Below are positions 38,687-50,129 of a stretch of 64,000 bases of DNA, one piece after another. Position 1 is the stretch's first letter, and the number at the start of each line of letters is the position of its first letter. Below the pieces are notes generated by a model. That model searched no databases. It was not told where the DNA came from and saw only the letters and a program-made list of their open reading frames with translations. A program made the translations under genes and the position numbers. The DNA is from Serratia sp. DD3 (GTDB taxonomy: Bacteria > Pseudomonadota > Gammaproteobacteria > Enterobacterales > Enterobacteriaceae). The stretch spans positions 1 to 64,000 of the forward strand of contig NZ_AYKS02000041.1 in the NCBI RefSeq assembly GCF_000496755.2, in the 5' to 3' direction.

Positions 38687-40459
38687 ATGATGCATAGATT
38701 AAGAACATTTGCTGTCATCGCCTTGCTTGCACTGTGTTGGCCAATGGGGGCCTGGGCAGCGTCTTTTTTAGCTGATATCAAAGTGACCAATGAGCAACGC
38801 GAGGCCGTCGTATCGGTAAGCTTTACCGGCCCACCAGAGTATACGTTTTCTTCGGCGCATAGCCCGGAGCGCGTCCTGCTGGATGTGAAACAGAGTGGGA
38901 AAGTGGGTGGCCTACCCTTAAATTTTAGTGGTAAGAATCTGGTCAAAGGCATTCGTAGCGCTAAGGCGCCGGATGCTCAGAAGGTACGCTTGGTGTTTGA
39001 TCTCACCCAACGGGCGAAAACCCAGGCGGTTATGCGTCAGGAGGGGAACACCTATATTGTGGTCTTCACCATTACTGCCGAAGAGAGCCCGAAGCAGGAC
39101 ATAGCTGGTAAGGAAACAGTTGGCAAGGACATTGTACGTCGAGTGCCCACGTCAACTTCGACAGTCAGCGAGGCTGGGCGTAAAGCACCTGCAGGGGTTA
39201 ACCCCTTTACCAATAAGCCAGCAGTAACATCCACGTCCACATCGACTACCACGACAACGCAACCGACAGCGCGCAGTAGCCGCTCTTCTGGCGGCTCTGG
39301 CGATCGTGTGGTGGTAGCGATCGATGCGGGTCATGGTGGGCAAGACCCAGGCGCCATCGGGCCCAATGGGCTCAAAGAGAAAAACGTGACCATCGCTATT
39401 GCCCAGCGTCTACGAGCCCTGCTGGAAGCTGATCCGATGTTCAAACCGGTAATGACACGTAATGGCGATTATTTTATCTCGGTGATGGGGCGCTCCGATG
39501 TGGCGCGCCAGCAGGCGGCTAATGTCTTGGTGTCCATCCATGCCGATGCGGCACCTAACCGTAAGGCCAGTGGTGCTTCGGTTTGGGTTCTCTCTAATCG
39601 TCGGGCGAACAGTGAAATGGCGGGTTGGTTGGAACAAAACGAGAAACAATCTGAGCTATTGGGGGGAGCGGGTGATTTGCTGGCAAATAGCAAAGCAGAC
39701 CCTTATCTTAGCCAGGCGGTGCTCGACCTGCAATTTGGTCATTCACAACGCGTCGGTTACGACGTCGCAGTGAGGGTGCTGAACCAATTGCAAACTGTGG
39801 GTGCAATACACAAACGCCGCCCGGAGCATGCCAGTCTGGGGGTGCTGCGTTCACCAGATATTCCATCGCTGTTGGTAGAAACCGGTTTTATCAGTAATAG
39901 CAGAGAGGAGCGACTGCTGGGCAGTGGCGCTTATCAGGATAAAATTGCGCGGGCAATCCATAACGGTTTGCGCAATTATTTCCTGGCGCATCCGCTACAA
40001 GCCGACCCAAAGGTGGAAGACCGTCCGCTGGGCGTCACAGCGGCGGTTAGTCCAAGGACGCAAGATTTAAGACAACCTCAGCCTGTGGGCCGCGCCAGCA
40101 GTGCGAAAGTGAGTGTCGGGAAAACGCAAATCCATGTGGTAAAACCTGCAGAGACACTTTCTGGTATTGCCGAAAGTTACGGTACTAGCATGGCGACGCT
40201 GCGCGAGCTGAATAAATTGAAGAAAGAGGGAGTCTGGGTCGGCCAACGTTTGAAAGTGCCCGCTGGGAATAAAACAGCCGCACCAGCGCAAACCAAGGCA
40301 AAAAGTACCAAGGCGACTAAACACAAAGTGACGCGTGGCGATACGTTATCATCCATCGCGACGCGCTATGGTGTTAGTGTGAGTGAGCTTAAACGGGTTA
40401 ACAAATTAAAATCGGACGTAGCGCCGCTCGATCGCACGCTCATTATTCCGCAGGATTGA
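38687..40459 (+). CDS. amiB: N-acetylmuramoyl-L-alanine amidase AmiB with two LysM domains
   Basis: A 590-residue periplasmic amidase that splits septal peptidoglycan, activated by EnvC. Signal peptide about 1-24 ([13 protein letters not shown]), AMIN domain (25-130), a Ser/Thr-rich linker (150-200), the zinc amidase domain with [24 protein letters not shown] and [10 protein letters not shown] (205-425). Then come two LysM domains, about 481-526 ([16 protein letters not shown]) and 545-590 ([16 protein letters not shown]). E. coli AmiB (445 residues) ends without LysM, so this form binds glycan on its own. Seven bases after tsaE. Confidence 0.95.
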   Translation: MMHRLRTFAVIALLALCWPMGAWAASFLADIKVTNEQREAVVSVSFTGPPEYTFSSAHSPERVLLDVKQSGKVGGLPLNFSGKNLVKGIRSAKAPDAQKVRLVFDLTQRAKTQAVMRQEGNTYIVVFTITAEESPKQDIAGKETVGKDIVRRVPTSTSTVSEAGRKAPAGVNPFTNKPAVTSTSTSTTTTTQPTARSSRSSGGSGDRVVVAIDAGHGGQDPGAIGPNGLKEKNVTIAIAQRLRALLEADPMFKPVMTRNGDYFISVMGRSDVARQQAANVLVSIHADAAPNRKASGASVWVLSNRRANSEMAGWLEQNEKQSELLGGAGDLLANSKADPYLSQAVLDLQFGHSQRVGYDVAVRVLNQLQTVGAIHKRRPEHASLGVLRSPDIPSLLVETGFISNSREERLLGSGAYQDKIARAIHNGLRNYFLAHPLQADPKVEDRPLGVTAAVSPRTQDLRQPQPVGRASSAKVSVGKTQIHVVKPAETLSGIAESYGTSMATLRELNKLKKEGVWVGQRLKVPAGNKTAAPAQTKAKSTKATKHKVTRGDTLSSIATRYGVSVSELKRVNKLKSDVAPLDRTLIIPQD

Positions 40460-40481
40460 TGCCAAAAACAGAGGGGTCCGT

Positions 40482-42350
40482 ATGCCTATCCAGGTATTAC
40501 CGCCACAATTAGCTAACCAGATTGCTGCCGGGGAAGTGGTTGAACGCCCGGCATCGGTAGTGAAAGAACTGGTCGAGAACAGCCTGGATGCAGGGGCGAC
40601 GCGTATTGATATCGATATTGAACGTGGTGGTGCCAAGCTGATTCGTATCCGTGATAATGGCTGTGGAATTGGTAAAACGGATTTGGCTTTGGCGCTGGCC
40701 CGTCATGCAACCAGCAAAATCAGCACGTTGGATGACCTTGAAGCGATCATCAGCCTGGGTTTTCGTGGTGAGGCGCTCGCCAGTATCAGTTCAGTATCAC
40801 GTTTGGTATTAACTTCACGGACCGCCGAGCAAGGGGAAGCCTGGCAGGCGTATGCGGAAGGGCGAGATCAGCAAGTGACCGTCAAACCGGCCGCACACCC
40901 AGTGGGTTGTACGGTTGAAGTGCTGGACCTGTTTTACAACACACCCGCCAGGCGTAAGTTTATGCGCACGGAAAAAACCGAATTTGGTCATATCGATGAA
41001 GTGGTGCGGCGTATCGCTCTGGCTCGTTTGGATGTGACCCTCAATTTGAGTCACAACGGCAAACTGATACGCCAATATCGAGCTGCCAAAGATCAGAGCC
41101 AGCATGAGCGACGTTTGGCAAGCATTTGTGGCCCGGCTTTTTTACAACATGCGTTAGCGGTGTCCTGGCAGCATGGTGAGCTCAGTATCCGTGGTTGGGT
41201 TGCCGATCCACAAGGGTCGGCCCAACTGGGTGAAATGCAGTATTGCTATGTTAATAGCCGAATGATGCGTGATCGACTGATCAATCATGCCATTCGTCAG
41301 GCGTATCAGGACCAGTTGAAAGACGAGCAGCAACCTGCCTATGTACTCTATCTGGAGGTGGATCCTCACCAGGTGGATGTCAATGTTCATCCAGCCAAGC
41401 ATGAAGTGCGCTTTCACCAAGCACGGTTGGTGCATGATTTTATTTACCAGGCGGTGACCACGGTACTTCAGCAGGCGGCCCATATGCCATTGCCACTTGC
41501 CGAACCCAACGGACAACCCACGCCAGCCTGGCAACCGGAAAACCGCATTGCTGCTGGTGGTAACCATTTTGCACAGCCAGCGCCACAGCGAGAGCCATCG
41601 CCAGCGACGGAAACGACAGCAACGACAGAGGCGCGTGAGCGTGCGCCGCAACCGAGCTATCAGGCAGGTCCTGGTTATCAAAAGCGTGAAGGTGAATTGT
41701 ACGGTAAGTTATTGCAGGCCACACCAATAGGTGAGGCAAAAAAACCGCTATTTCCAGCAGCCAAGACCGAACAACAAATACCGCTGGCGGGTAACCAACA
41801 TAGTTTTGGTCGGGTATTGATGATTTATCCCCCCAGTTATGCGTTGTTGGAGCAACGCCAGCAGTTGGTGCTACTCAATTTGACGATTGCTGAGCAGGGG
41901 TTACGCCAGGTGCAGTTATGCCCCCCGGAAGAGGGATTACGACCACAACCATTACTGATCCCGATTAAGCTGACGTTGAATAAAAATGAAGTGGCTGCGT
42001 GTGTACAGCATCAGGCTTTACTGGTCAGCATGGGGCTGGAACTACAACCTGAACATGGGTATGTGATGTTGCGCGCAGTCCCTTTACCATTACGCCAACA
42101 AAATTTACAAAAGTTGATACCTGAGCTGTTAGGCTACCTCGCCGAATGTCAGGAGGTATCACCTGCCTCATTGGCTTGCTGGGTTGCGGGGCAACTCAGC
42201 AGTGAGCATGAGCAGTGGAACAACTCGCAAGCGATACAATTGTTGACTGACCTTGAGCGGTTGTGCCCACAATTAGTAAAGTCTCCGCCAGGTAACCTTT
42301 TACAGCCTGTAGATTTACACGTTGCTTTGGCGGCACTGAAACATGACTGA
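40482..42350 (+). CDS. mutL: DNA mismatch repair protein MutL
   Basis: A 622-residue mismatch-repair ATPase that links MutS to MutH and UvrD. GHKL ATPase motifs are [29 protein letters not shown] and [15 protein letters not shown]. The transducer domain contains [15 protein letters not shown] variable Pro/Ala/Thr-rich linker (about 340-440) leads to the dimerisation domain. The metal-binding endonuclease motif of MutH-less bacteria is not seen, as expected for enterobacteria. Overlaps miaA by 8 bases. Confidence 0.98.
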   Translation: MPIQVLPPQLANQIAAGEVVERPASVVKELVENSLDAGATRIDIDIERGGAKLIRIRDNGCGIGKTDLALALARHATSKISTLDDLEAIISLGFRGEALASISSVSRLVLTSRTAEQGEAWQAYAEGRDQQVTVKPAAHPVGCTVEVLDLFYNTPARRKFMRTEKTEFGHIDEVVRRIALARLDVTLNLSHNGKLIRQYRAAKDQSQHERRLASICGPAFLQHALAVSWQHGELSIRGWVADPQGSAQLGEMQYCYVNSRMMRDRLINHAIRQAYQDQLKDEQQPAYVLYLEVDPHQVDVNVHPAKHEVRFHQARLVHDFIYQAVTTVLQQAAHMPLPLAEPNGQPTPAWQPENRIAAGGNHFAQPAPQREPSPATETTATTEARERAPQPSYQAGPGYQKREGELYGKLLQATPIGEAKKPLFPAAKTEQQIPLAGNQHSFGRVLMIYPPSYALLEQRQQLVLLNLTIAEQGLRQVQLCPPEEGLRPQPLLIPIKLTLNKNEVAACVQHQALLVSMGLELQPEHGYVMLRAVPLPLRQQNLQKLIPELLGYLAECQEVSPASLACWVAGQLSSEHEQWNNSQAIQLLTDLERLCPQLVKSPPGNLLQPVDLHVALAALKHD

Positions 42351-43284
42351 AATTGAAATGAACTCTCGTCCATCGGCTATTTTTATTATGGGCCCGACCG
42401 CATCCGGCAAGACTGCGTTGGCAATGGCACTACGTGAGCACTTGCCAGTGGAGCTGATCAGTGTAGATTCTGCATTGATTTATCGTGGTATGGATGTGGG
42501 TACCGCCAAGCCCTCGGCAGAAGAGTTGGCTCGAGCACCACACCGGTTGATAGATATTCGTGATCCGGCACAAGCCTATTCAGCGGCAGATTTTCGTCGC
42601 GATGCGCTGCAACAGATGCACGACATCACTGCTGCTGGTCGTATTCCCCTGTTGGTGGGGGGGACCATGCTTTATTTCAAAGCACTATTAGAAGGATTAT
42701 CGCCGTTGCCCTCGGCGGATCCGGCGGTGCGTGAACAGATTGAACAGCAAGCTGCGGAGCAGGGTTGGCAAGCGATGCATCGTCAATTGCAGCAAATTGA
42801 CCCAGTGGCGGCAGAGCGTATTCATCCAAATGATCCGCAGAGACTGACCAGAGCACTGGAAGTTTTTTGTATTTCGGGTAAAACTTTAACGGAACTGACT
42901 AAAATTGCAGGTGAATCGTTGCCGTATCAAGTTCACCAATTTGCAATAGCGCCATCCAGTCGGGAGTTGTTACATCAACGTATCGAACTGCGGTTCAAGC
43001 AAATGTTGGCTGCAGGGTTTGAAGCGGAATCGCGTGCTCTGTTCTCTCGGGGTGATTTGCATCAGGATTTGCCCGCTATTCGCTGTGTTGGTTATCGCCA
43101 GATGTGGTCATATTTATCGGGCGATATTAGTTATGATGAGATGGTTTTTCGTGGTATTTGTGCAACACGTCAATTGGCTAAACGCCAAATGACCTGGTTA
43201 CGGGGTTGGGAGTCGGTTTATTGGCTAGACAGTGATAAACAGGGAGAGGCTTTGAACACAGTAATACAGGTTGTTAGTGCATAG
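42343..43284 (+). CDS. miaA: tRNA dimethylallyltransferase MiaA
   Basis: A 313-residue enzyme that adds dimethylallyl to A37 of tRNAs reading UNN codons. The P-loop is [16 protein letters not shown], then [31 protein letters not shown] and [15 protein letters not shown], followed by [12 protein letters not shown] at 42343 inside the end of mutL (8-base overlap), as in E. coli. Confidence 0.98.
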   Translation: MTEIEMNSRPSAIFIMGPTASGKTALAMALREHLPVELISVDSALIYRGMDVGTAKPSAEELARAPHRLIDIRDPAQAYSAADFRRDALQQMHDITAAGRIPLLVGGTMLYFKALLEGLSPLPSADPAVREQIEQQAAEQGWQAMHRQLQQIDPVAAERIHPNDPQRLTRALEVFCISGKTLTELTKIAGESLPYQVHQFAIAPSSRELLHQRIELRFKQMLAAGFEAESRALFSRGDLHQDLPAIRCVGYRQMWSYLSGDISYDEMVFRGICATRQLAKRQMTWLRGWESVYWLDSDKQGEALNTVIQVVSA

Positions 43285-43368
43285 GTTGGGCGATTGTGTA
43301 CAATTGACAGATATTCGGCGCGCAAATTTTTTAGGTCGTTTATTTTAGAGCCAATAGGTTCTTTGTTA

Positions 43369-43398
43369 CAAACAACAAGCAAATAAGGAAAAGATAGA
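43369..43398 (+). promoter_or_regulatory. A-rich hfq leader, candidate Hfq autoregulation site
   Basis: The bases just before the hfq start read as A-R-N-type triplets (ACAAACAACAAGCAAATAAGG), the sort of sequence bound by the distal face of Hfq. The hfq ribosome site (AAGGAAAAG) lies at its end. Hfq binding to its own leader represses translation in E. coli, so the same is inferred here. Confidence 0.45.
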
Positions 43399-43701
43399 AT
43401 GGCTAAGGGGCAATCTTTGCAAGATCCGTTCCTGAACGCATTGCGTCGTGAACGAGTTCCGGTTTCTATTTATTTGGTGAATGGTATTAAGCTGCAAGGC
43501 CAGATTGAGTCTTTTGACCAGTTTGTCATTCTGTTGAAGAACACGGTAAGCCAGATGGTTTATAAGCATGCGATCTCTACCGTTGTTCCATCGCGCCCGG
43601 TGTCGCATCACAGTAACAATCCGAGTGGCGGTACGACAGGTGGTTATCACCATGGTAATAATCCATCTGCACCGCAGCAGGAAAGCGATGACGCTGAATA
43701 A
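43399..43701 (+). CDS. hfq: RNA chaperone Hfq
   Basis: A 100-residue Sm-like hexameric RNA chaperone that pairs small RNAs with mRNAs. The Sm1 motif is [20 protein letters not shown], and Sm2 includes the proximal-face [10 protein letters not shown]. The rim arginines are in ALRRERVPV. The disordered C-terminal tail is rich in His, Asn and Gly and ends with acidic DDAE. Residues 1-72 match E. coli almost fully. Confidence 0.99.
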   Translation: MAKGQSLQDPFLNALRRERVPVSIYLVNGIKLQGQIESFDQFVILLKNTVSQMVYKHAISTVVPSRPVSHHSNNPSGGTTGGYHHGNNPSAPQQESDDAE

Positions 43702-43762
43702 AGCTTATCGCGAATTAACCATGACGGGGAGCCTAGGCTGCAATGTGCGGTTTATGCCCCCC

Positions 43763-43779
43763 GAACCCGCGGTTTTTTT
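43763..43779 (+). terminator. Weak attenuator between hfq and hflX
   Basis: AACC-CGC-GGTT followed by seven T residues (43764-43779). The stem is only four bases, so it could reduce but not stop transcription from hfq into hflX. Confidence 0.35.
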
Positions 43780-43799
43780 CCGTTTGAGAGGTCGCACGT

Positions 43800-45080
43800 T
43801 TGTTTGACCGCTATGAAACTGGTGAACAGGCCGTACTGGTTCATATTTATTTCTCGCAAGATAAAGATAGTGAAGATCTCAGTGAGTTTGAATCACTGGT
43901 CTCTTCTGCCGGTGTCGAAGCTTTGCAGGTGGTGACAGGTAGTCGCAAAGCGCCGCATCCTAAATACTTTGTCGGTGAAGGAAAGGCCCAAGAAATCGCC
44001 GAGGCGGTGAAAGCTGCTGGTGCGTCTGTTGTTTTGTTTGATCATGCCCTTTCCGCTGCGCAGGAGAGAAATCTTGAGCGCTTATGTGAATGTCGGGTGA
44101 TTGACCGTACGGGTTTGATTTTAGATATTTTTGCTCAGCGTGCTCGTACCCACGAAGGTAAGCTGCAGGTAGAGCTGGCGCAGTTACGCCATATTGCTAC
44201 GCGTTTGGTGCGTGGTTGGACCCATCTGGAACGTCAGAAAGGTGGCATAGGCTTGCGGGGGCCGGGAGAAACCCAGTTAGAAACTGACCGCCGTCTGTTG
44301 AGAGACCGCATCAGTTTGATTCTGCGCCGTCTGGAACGCGTAGAGAAGCAACGTGAACAGGGCCGGCGAGCTCGCACCCGTGCTGATGTACCGACAGTCT
44401 CATTGGTAGGTTATACCAACGCCGGTAAGTCAACCTTGTTTAACCGAATTACTTCTGCCGATGTTTATGCGGCGGACCAGCTATTTGCCACCTTGGATCC
44501 CACCTTACGACGTATTGAAGTAGCGGATGTGGGTGATACCGTGTTGGCGGATACAGTAGGTTTTATCCGGCATTTGCCGCATGATCTTGTTGCTGCTTTT
44601 AAGGCCACTTTACAGGAAACGCGCCAAGCCTCTTTATTGTTACATGTGATCGACGCAGCGGATAACCGGGTGGATGAGAACATTGAGGCAGTGAATAGCG
44701 TGTTGGCAGAGATTGAGTCGGATGAGATCCCGACACTGTTAGTGATGAACAAAATAGATATGCTGGATGATTTTGTCCCGCGTATCGATCGCAACGATGA
44801 AAATTTACCCATCCGAGTGTGGTTATCCGCCGCCAGTGGTGAAGGTATTCCGTTGTTATTTCAGGCGTTGACAGAACGCTTATCGGGGCAGATCGTGCAT
44901 CACCAACTGCGATTGCCACCACAGGCCGGTCGTCTGCGTAGTCGTTTTTATCAGCTTCAGGCAATCGAGAAAGAATGGAATGAAGAGGACGGTAGTATCG
45001 GTGTGATAATACGTATGCCGATCGTGGAGTGGCGTCGCCTCTGTAAACAGGAACAGGATCTGATTAACTTTATCGTATGA
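43800..45080 (+). CDS. hflX: Ribosome-splitting GTPase HflX
   Basis: A 426-residue GTPase that splits stalled 70S ribosomes, notably under heat stress. The N-terminal nucleotide-binding domain (PHPKYFVGEGKAQEIAEAV) is followed by a helical linker (GLRGPGETQLETDRRLL). The GTPase domain has GYTNAGKSTLFNRIT, DTVGFIRHLPHDLV and VMNKIDML. The start codon is TTG with GAGAGG upstream; E. coli hflX also uses TTG as I recall. About 100 bases after hfq. Confidence 0.96.
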   Translation: MFDRYETGEQAVLVHIYFSQDKDSEDLSEFESLVSSAGVEALQVVTGSRKAPHPKYFVGEGKAQEIAEAVKAAGASVVLFDHALSAAQERNLERLCECRVIDRTGLILDIFAQRARTHEGKLQVELAQLRHIATRLVRGWTHLERQKGGIGLRGPGETQLETDRRLLRDRISLILRRLERVEKQREQGRRARTRADVPTVSLVGYTNAGKSTLFNRITSADVYAADQLFATLDPTLRRIEVADVGDTVLADTVGFIRHLPHDLVAAFKATLQETRQASLLLHVIDAADNRVDENIEAVNSVLAEIESDEIPTLLVMNKIDMLDDFVPRIDRNDENLPIRVWLSAASGEGIPLLFQALTERLSGQIVHHQLRLPPQAGRLRSRFYQLQAIEKEWNEEDGSIGVIIRMPIVEWRRLCKQEQDLINFIV

Positions 45081-45314
45081 TTGTATCCTGTTACATTTAG
45101 CCGCTCGTTTTAACAATTGACTAGGCTATACCCATAGTTTTCAACATGTCATTGGCAGAGTGAGGCCCCTGGCTCTCGGTAAATCCGGTAACAGGGGAAT
45201 GAGGATCTCTCTTCCTGCCGTTGGCATGACAATGGGGATAACCCTTGCATTTTCAAAGACGAAGGGCAAAGCGTTAGCCTGAAGTACCTAATCACAGAAT
45301 AATGGAGCTAAAAC

Positions 45315-46580
45315 ATGGCGTGGAATCAGCCCGGTAATAACGGACAAGACCGCGACCCGTGGGGGAGCGGCAATAATAATGGCGGCAACTCTGGCGGTAA
45401 CAATAATAAAGGTGGGCGCGACCAAGGGCCCCCGGATTTAGATGATATTTTCCGTAAGCTGAGCAAGAAATTGAGCAGCCTGGGCGGGAATAAGGGCTCC
45501 AACAGCAATAACAGTGGTGGTACTGGTTCAGCCAAGAATTTCAGTGGCAGAATCATCGTTATTGCCGTGGTTGCCGCTGTGGTGGTTTGGGCCGCAAGTG
45601 GCTTCTATACCATTAGAGAAGCTGAACGTGGTGTCGTCACTCGATTCGGTAAATTGAGTCATCTGGTACAACCGGGTTTGAACTGGAAACCGACATTTAT
45701 TGATCAGGTGATCGCGGTCAACGTGGAGTCCGTGCGTGAACTGGCGGCATCAGGCGTGATGCTCACGTCGGATGAGAACGTGGTGCGCGTGGAAATGAAC
45801 GTTCAGTATCGTGTCACGGATCCGGCGGCTTATCTGTTCAGCGTTACAGATCCCAATGATAGCTTAAGACAAGCGACAGATAGCGCATTGCGTGGTGTTA
45901 TTGGTAAATACACCATGGACAAGATCCTCACCGAAGGCCGTACCATTGTACGTAGCGATACGCAGCGTGTACTGGAAGAAACCATTCGTCCGTACAAAAT
46001 GGGGATCACTTTGCTTGACGTCAACTTCCAGGCTGCTCGTCCGCCGGAAGAGGTGAAAGCGGCGTTTGATGATGCTATTGCCGCACGTGAAAATGAACAG
46101 CAATTCATCCGTGAAGCAGAGGCTTACGCCAACGAAGTTCAGCCGCGCGCCAATGGTGCGGCACAGCGTTTGTTGGAAGACGCCAGAGCTTATGAAGCAC
46201 GTACTGTTCTGGAAGCTCAGGGTGAAGTAGCGAAGTTTACCAAGCTGCTGCCGGAGTATAAGTCTGCACCAGAACTTACGCGTGAACGTCTGTATATCGA
46301 GACCATGGAAAAAGTCTTTAGCCATACCCGTAAGGTGTTGGTGAATGACAAAGGCAACAATAATCTGATGGTGTTACCACTGGATCAAATGTTGCGTAAC
46401 CAGGCCGGTCCGACAGTAAGCCAAGGTAATAGTGATACCAGCCTGATTCGTCTCAACCCTGCTCCATCCACTGACAGTGTTTCGGATGCCAGTCCCAACA
46501 ATACCACGAGTGGTTCAACTATGGACCAACGCCGTGTCAATACGCAGCGTAGCGACAATACTCGCGTAGGGAGAGAATAA
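45315..46580 (+). CDS. hflK: FtsH protease modulator HflK
   Basis: A 421-residue inner-membrane SPFH-family protein that forms, with HflC, a large cage around FtsH and controls its proteolysis. The N-terminus is Gly/Asn-rich (about 1-75), a single membrane helix follows (VIAVVAAVVVWAASGFYTI, about 82-100), then the band-7 domain from REAERGVVTRFGKL to about 300. The C-terminal tail is Ser/Thr/Asn-rich. It precedes hflC by three bases. The 234 bases between hflX and hflK hold no clear gene. Confidence 0.97.
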   Translation: MAWNQPGNNGQDRDPWGSGNNNGGNSGGNNNKGGRDQGPPDLDDIFRKLSKKLSSLGGNKGSNSNNSGGTGSAKNFSGRIIVIAVVAAVVVWAASGFYTIREAERGVVTRFGKLSHLVQPGLNWKPTFIDQVIAVNVESVRELAASGVMLTSDENVVRVEMNVQYRVTDPAAYLFSVTDPNDSLRQATDSALRGVIGKYTMDKILTEGRTIVRSDTQRVLEETIRPYKMGITLLDVNFQAARPPEEVKAAFDDAIAARENEQQFIREAEAYANEVQPRANGAAQRLLEDARAYEARTVLEAQGEVAKFTKLLPEYKSAPELTRERLYIETMEKVFSHTRKVLVNDKGNNNLMVLPLDQMLRNQAGPTVSQGNSDTSLIRLNPAPSTDSVSDASPNNTTSGSTMDQRRVNTQRSDNTRVGRE

Positions 46581-46583
46581 TCA

Positions 46584-47594
46584 ATGCGTAAGTCATTTAT
46601 AGTTATCGTTGCCGTGGTGCTGGTAGCGCTGTATACCTCCTTGTTTGTGGTACAGGAAGGTGAGCGTGGCATTGTGTTGCGTTTTGGCAAAGTACTGCGT
46701 GACAACGAAAATAAACCACAGGTGTATGCACCAGGGTTACATTTCAAGATTCCGTTTATTGAAACTGTGAAAACCTTGGATGCACGTATTCAGACCATGG
46801 ATAACCAGGCGGATCGCTTTGTCACTAGCGAGAAGAAAGATCTGATCGTTGACTCCTTCCTGAAGTGGCGCATCAGTGATTTTAGCCGTTACTACCTGGC
46901 AACGGGTGGTGGTGATGTTTCTCAGGCCGAGGTTCTGTTGAAGCGTAAATTTAGTGACCGTCTACGTTCGGAGATTGGTCGTCTGGATGTGCGTGATATT
47001 GTTACTGACTCCCGTGGCCGCTTGATGGCCGATGTCCGTGACGCATTGAATACTGGTACTGTGGGTGATGGTGAGGTGGTGGCTACCACTGAAGCTGATG
47101 ATGCTATCGCTTCTGCTGCAGCCCGCGTTGATCGCGAAACCACCGGTAAGCAGCCACAGATTAACCCGAACAGCATGGCTGCATTGGGTATTGAGGTGGT
47201 TGATGTGCGTATCAAACAGATCAACCTGCCAGCGGAAGTGTCTGATGCAATATTCCAGCGTATGCGTGCAGAACGTGAAGCAGTAGCACGTCGTCATCGT
47301 TCTCAGGGTAAAGAAGCTGCGGAGAAGCTGAAAGCGACTGCCGACTATGAGGTGACCCGCACCATTGCAGAAGCTGAGCGTCAGGCACGTATTACTCGTG
47401 GTGCTGGTGATGCACAAGCCGCCAGATTGTTTGCGGATGCATTTAGCCAGGATCCTGATTTTTACTCCTTTATCCGTAGCCTGCGTGCTTATGAAACCAG
47501 TTTTGGTTCAGGTAACCAGGATGTGCTGGTATTGAGTCCGGACAGCGATTTCTTCCGCTATATGAAGTCGCCGGAAGCAACACGAAATAGATAA
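46584..47594 (+). CDS. hflC: FtsH protease modulator HflC
   Basis: A 336-residue SPFH-family partner of HflK. An N-terminal membrane anchor (SFIVIVAVVLVALYTSLFVV) is followed by VQEGERGIVLRFGKVLR, the band-7 start, and by coiled coil (RAEREAVARRHRSQGKEAAE). The C-terminus has SFGSGNQDVLVLSPDSDFF as in E. coli. Three bases after hflK, and the last gene before a strong terminator. Confidence 0.97.
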   Translation: MRKSFIVIVAVVLVALYTSLFVVQEGERGIVLRFGKVLRDNENKPQVYAPGLHFKIPFIETVKTLDARIQTMDNQADRFVTSEKKDLIVDSFLKWRISDFSRYYLATGGGDVSQAEVLLKRKFSDRLRSEIGRLDVRDIVTDSRGRLMADVRDALNTGTVGDGEVVATTEADDAIASAAARVDRETTGKQPQINPNSMAALGIEVVDVRIKQINLPAEVSDAIFQRMRAEREAVARRHRSQGKEAAEKLKATADYEVTRTIAEAERQARITRGAGDAQAARLFADAFSQDPDFYSFIRSLRAYETSFGSGNQDVLVLSPDSDFFRYMKSPEATRNR

Positions 47595-47660
47595 AATACC
47601 TAATGTCTTTCTGACCATGTATTGAAAGAGAACGGTTTTGAAAGAGAAGGGTAGGTATCG

Positions 47661-47691
47661 GGGCTCGTTAAATGCGAGCCCTGATTTTTTT
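47661..47691 (+). terminator. hflC terminator
   Basis: GGGCTCG and CGAGCCC (47661-47667 with 47675-47681) form a 7-bp stem followed by GATTTTTTT. It ends the long nnr-to-hflC gene series just before yjeT. Confidence 0.9.
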
Positions 47692-47702
47692 GAGGGATCA
47701 TG

Positions 47703-47903
47703 ATGAATTTAACGATCTGGCTGGCACTCGGATTGGTTTTGGTACTCGAAGGGTTGGGGCCAATGCTGTTTCCACAGGCTTGGCGTAAAATGATCCTGGC
47801 GATGACCCAGTTGCCAGATTCAACTTTACGGCGTTTTGGTGGTGGACTAGTGGTTGCTGGCTGCGTGATCTACTACATGTTGAGTAGCCGTGCCGGGGGA
47901 TAA
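47703..47903 (+). CDS. yjeT: DUF2065 membrane protein YjeT
   Basis: A 66-residue inner-membrane protein with two helices (LTIWLALGLVLVLEGLGPML and FGGGLVVAGCVIYYMLSS), matching E. coli YjeT (65 residues) almost throughout. Of two adjacent ATGs the second (47703) has the better spacing to GAGGGA and matches the E. coli length. It lies between hflC and purA as in E. coli. Function unknown. Confidence 0.92.
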   Translation: MNLTIWLALGLVLVLEGLGPMLFPQAWRKMILAMTQLPDSTLRRFGGGLVVAGCVIYYMLSSRAGG

Positions 47904-47946
47904 ACGGGAGTCGAAAAAGTAGGCAGTTGTCGGTTAAAAGTGCTGA

Positions 47947-49299
<1,353 letters not shown>

Positions 49300-49644
49300 T
49301 CTGTTGTTATGTTTGGATGTACCTGTCGTTCAGGTTGCAGAAGGTATTTCTGTAACTTGAATGATACTAGCGATAAAGCAAACCGGGTTCTGTCCCGGTT
49401 TGTCTGATCACCGTTCCCCGATAACCCCTTCGTATTGAAAATTCTTTATACCTAAAATCATCTGGCTCTCTGTCGCTTGGATGATAACCGGTAGAAATAA
49501 TTAGCAACGGGCTCTCTGGCTGGTTTATTATCCAATCAGATATCAATTCCAGGTTGTGTCTCAGCGGCCTGCATGATGATGAAATATTAAGAAATCGCCG
49601 AGAATCGGCATATTAAATGGGTAAACAGTTACCCAGAGGTAGAC
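49300..49644. other. purA-nsrR intergenic region
   Basis: About 345 bases. It holds the purA terminator at 49379-49402 and presumably the nsrR promoter. A small hairpin GCCGA/TCGGC lies near 49600. I could not find a good NsrR operator here and no small gene is supported. Confidence 0.55.
49379..49402 (+). terminator. purA terminator (candidate)
   Basis: CAAACCGGG and CCCGGTTTG form a perfect 9-bp stem with a six-base loop, about 80 bases after purA. The T-run is short (TGTCTG). Confidence 0.65.
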
Positions 49645-50070
49645 GTGCAGTTAACCAGTTTTACGGACTATGGCCTGCGGGCATTGATCTATATGGCATC
49701 ATTACCGGCAGAGAGAATGACCAGTATCTCTGAGGTGACGGAAGTGTACGGTCTTTCACGCAACCATATGGTAAAAATTATCAATCAGTTAAGCCATACA
49801 GGCTTTGTCACTACCGTGCGGGGCAAAAACGGCGGTATTCGCCTGGGTAAACCTGCCAGCACTATTCGTTTGGGCGATGTAGTACGTGCCCTGGAGCCAC
49901 TTTCACTGGTGAATTGTACCAGTGATTTTTGCCACATAACGCCAGCCTGTCGCTTGAAGTCGGTACTTCAACAGGCGGTACAGAATTTCCTTAAGGAGCT
50001 GGACAATTATACTTTGGCCGATATGGTTGAAGACAACTCACAGCTCTACAGGCTTTTGCTTGTCAAATAA
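49645..50070 (+). CDS. nsrR: Nitric oxide-sensing repressor NsrR
   Basis: A 141-residue Rrf2-family iron-sulfur repressor that loses DNA binding when NO attacks its cluster. The winged helix is in [16 protein letters not shown] and [19 protein letters not shown], with the wing [12 protein letters not shown]. Cluster ligands Cys91, Cys96 and Cys102 ([13 protein letters not shown]) match E. coli. The start is GTG with GAGGT 5 bases upstream. It is followed by rnr in the same direction, as in E. coli. A likely target, ric, lies at 56.9-57.5 kb behind an NsrR-type palindrome. Confidence 0.97.
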   Translation: MQLTSFTDYGLRALIYMASLPAERMTSISEVTEVYGLSRNHMVKIINQLSHTGFVTTVRGKNGGIRLGKPASTIRLGDVVRALEPLSLVNCTSDFCHITPACRLKSVLQQAVQNFLKELDNYTLADMVEDNSQLYRLLLVK

Positions 50071-50129
50071 AGCGTTGCTGAGCCAATCAGGCTCAATGAC
50101 ATCCTGCTGATGACAACCGAGGAATCCTA

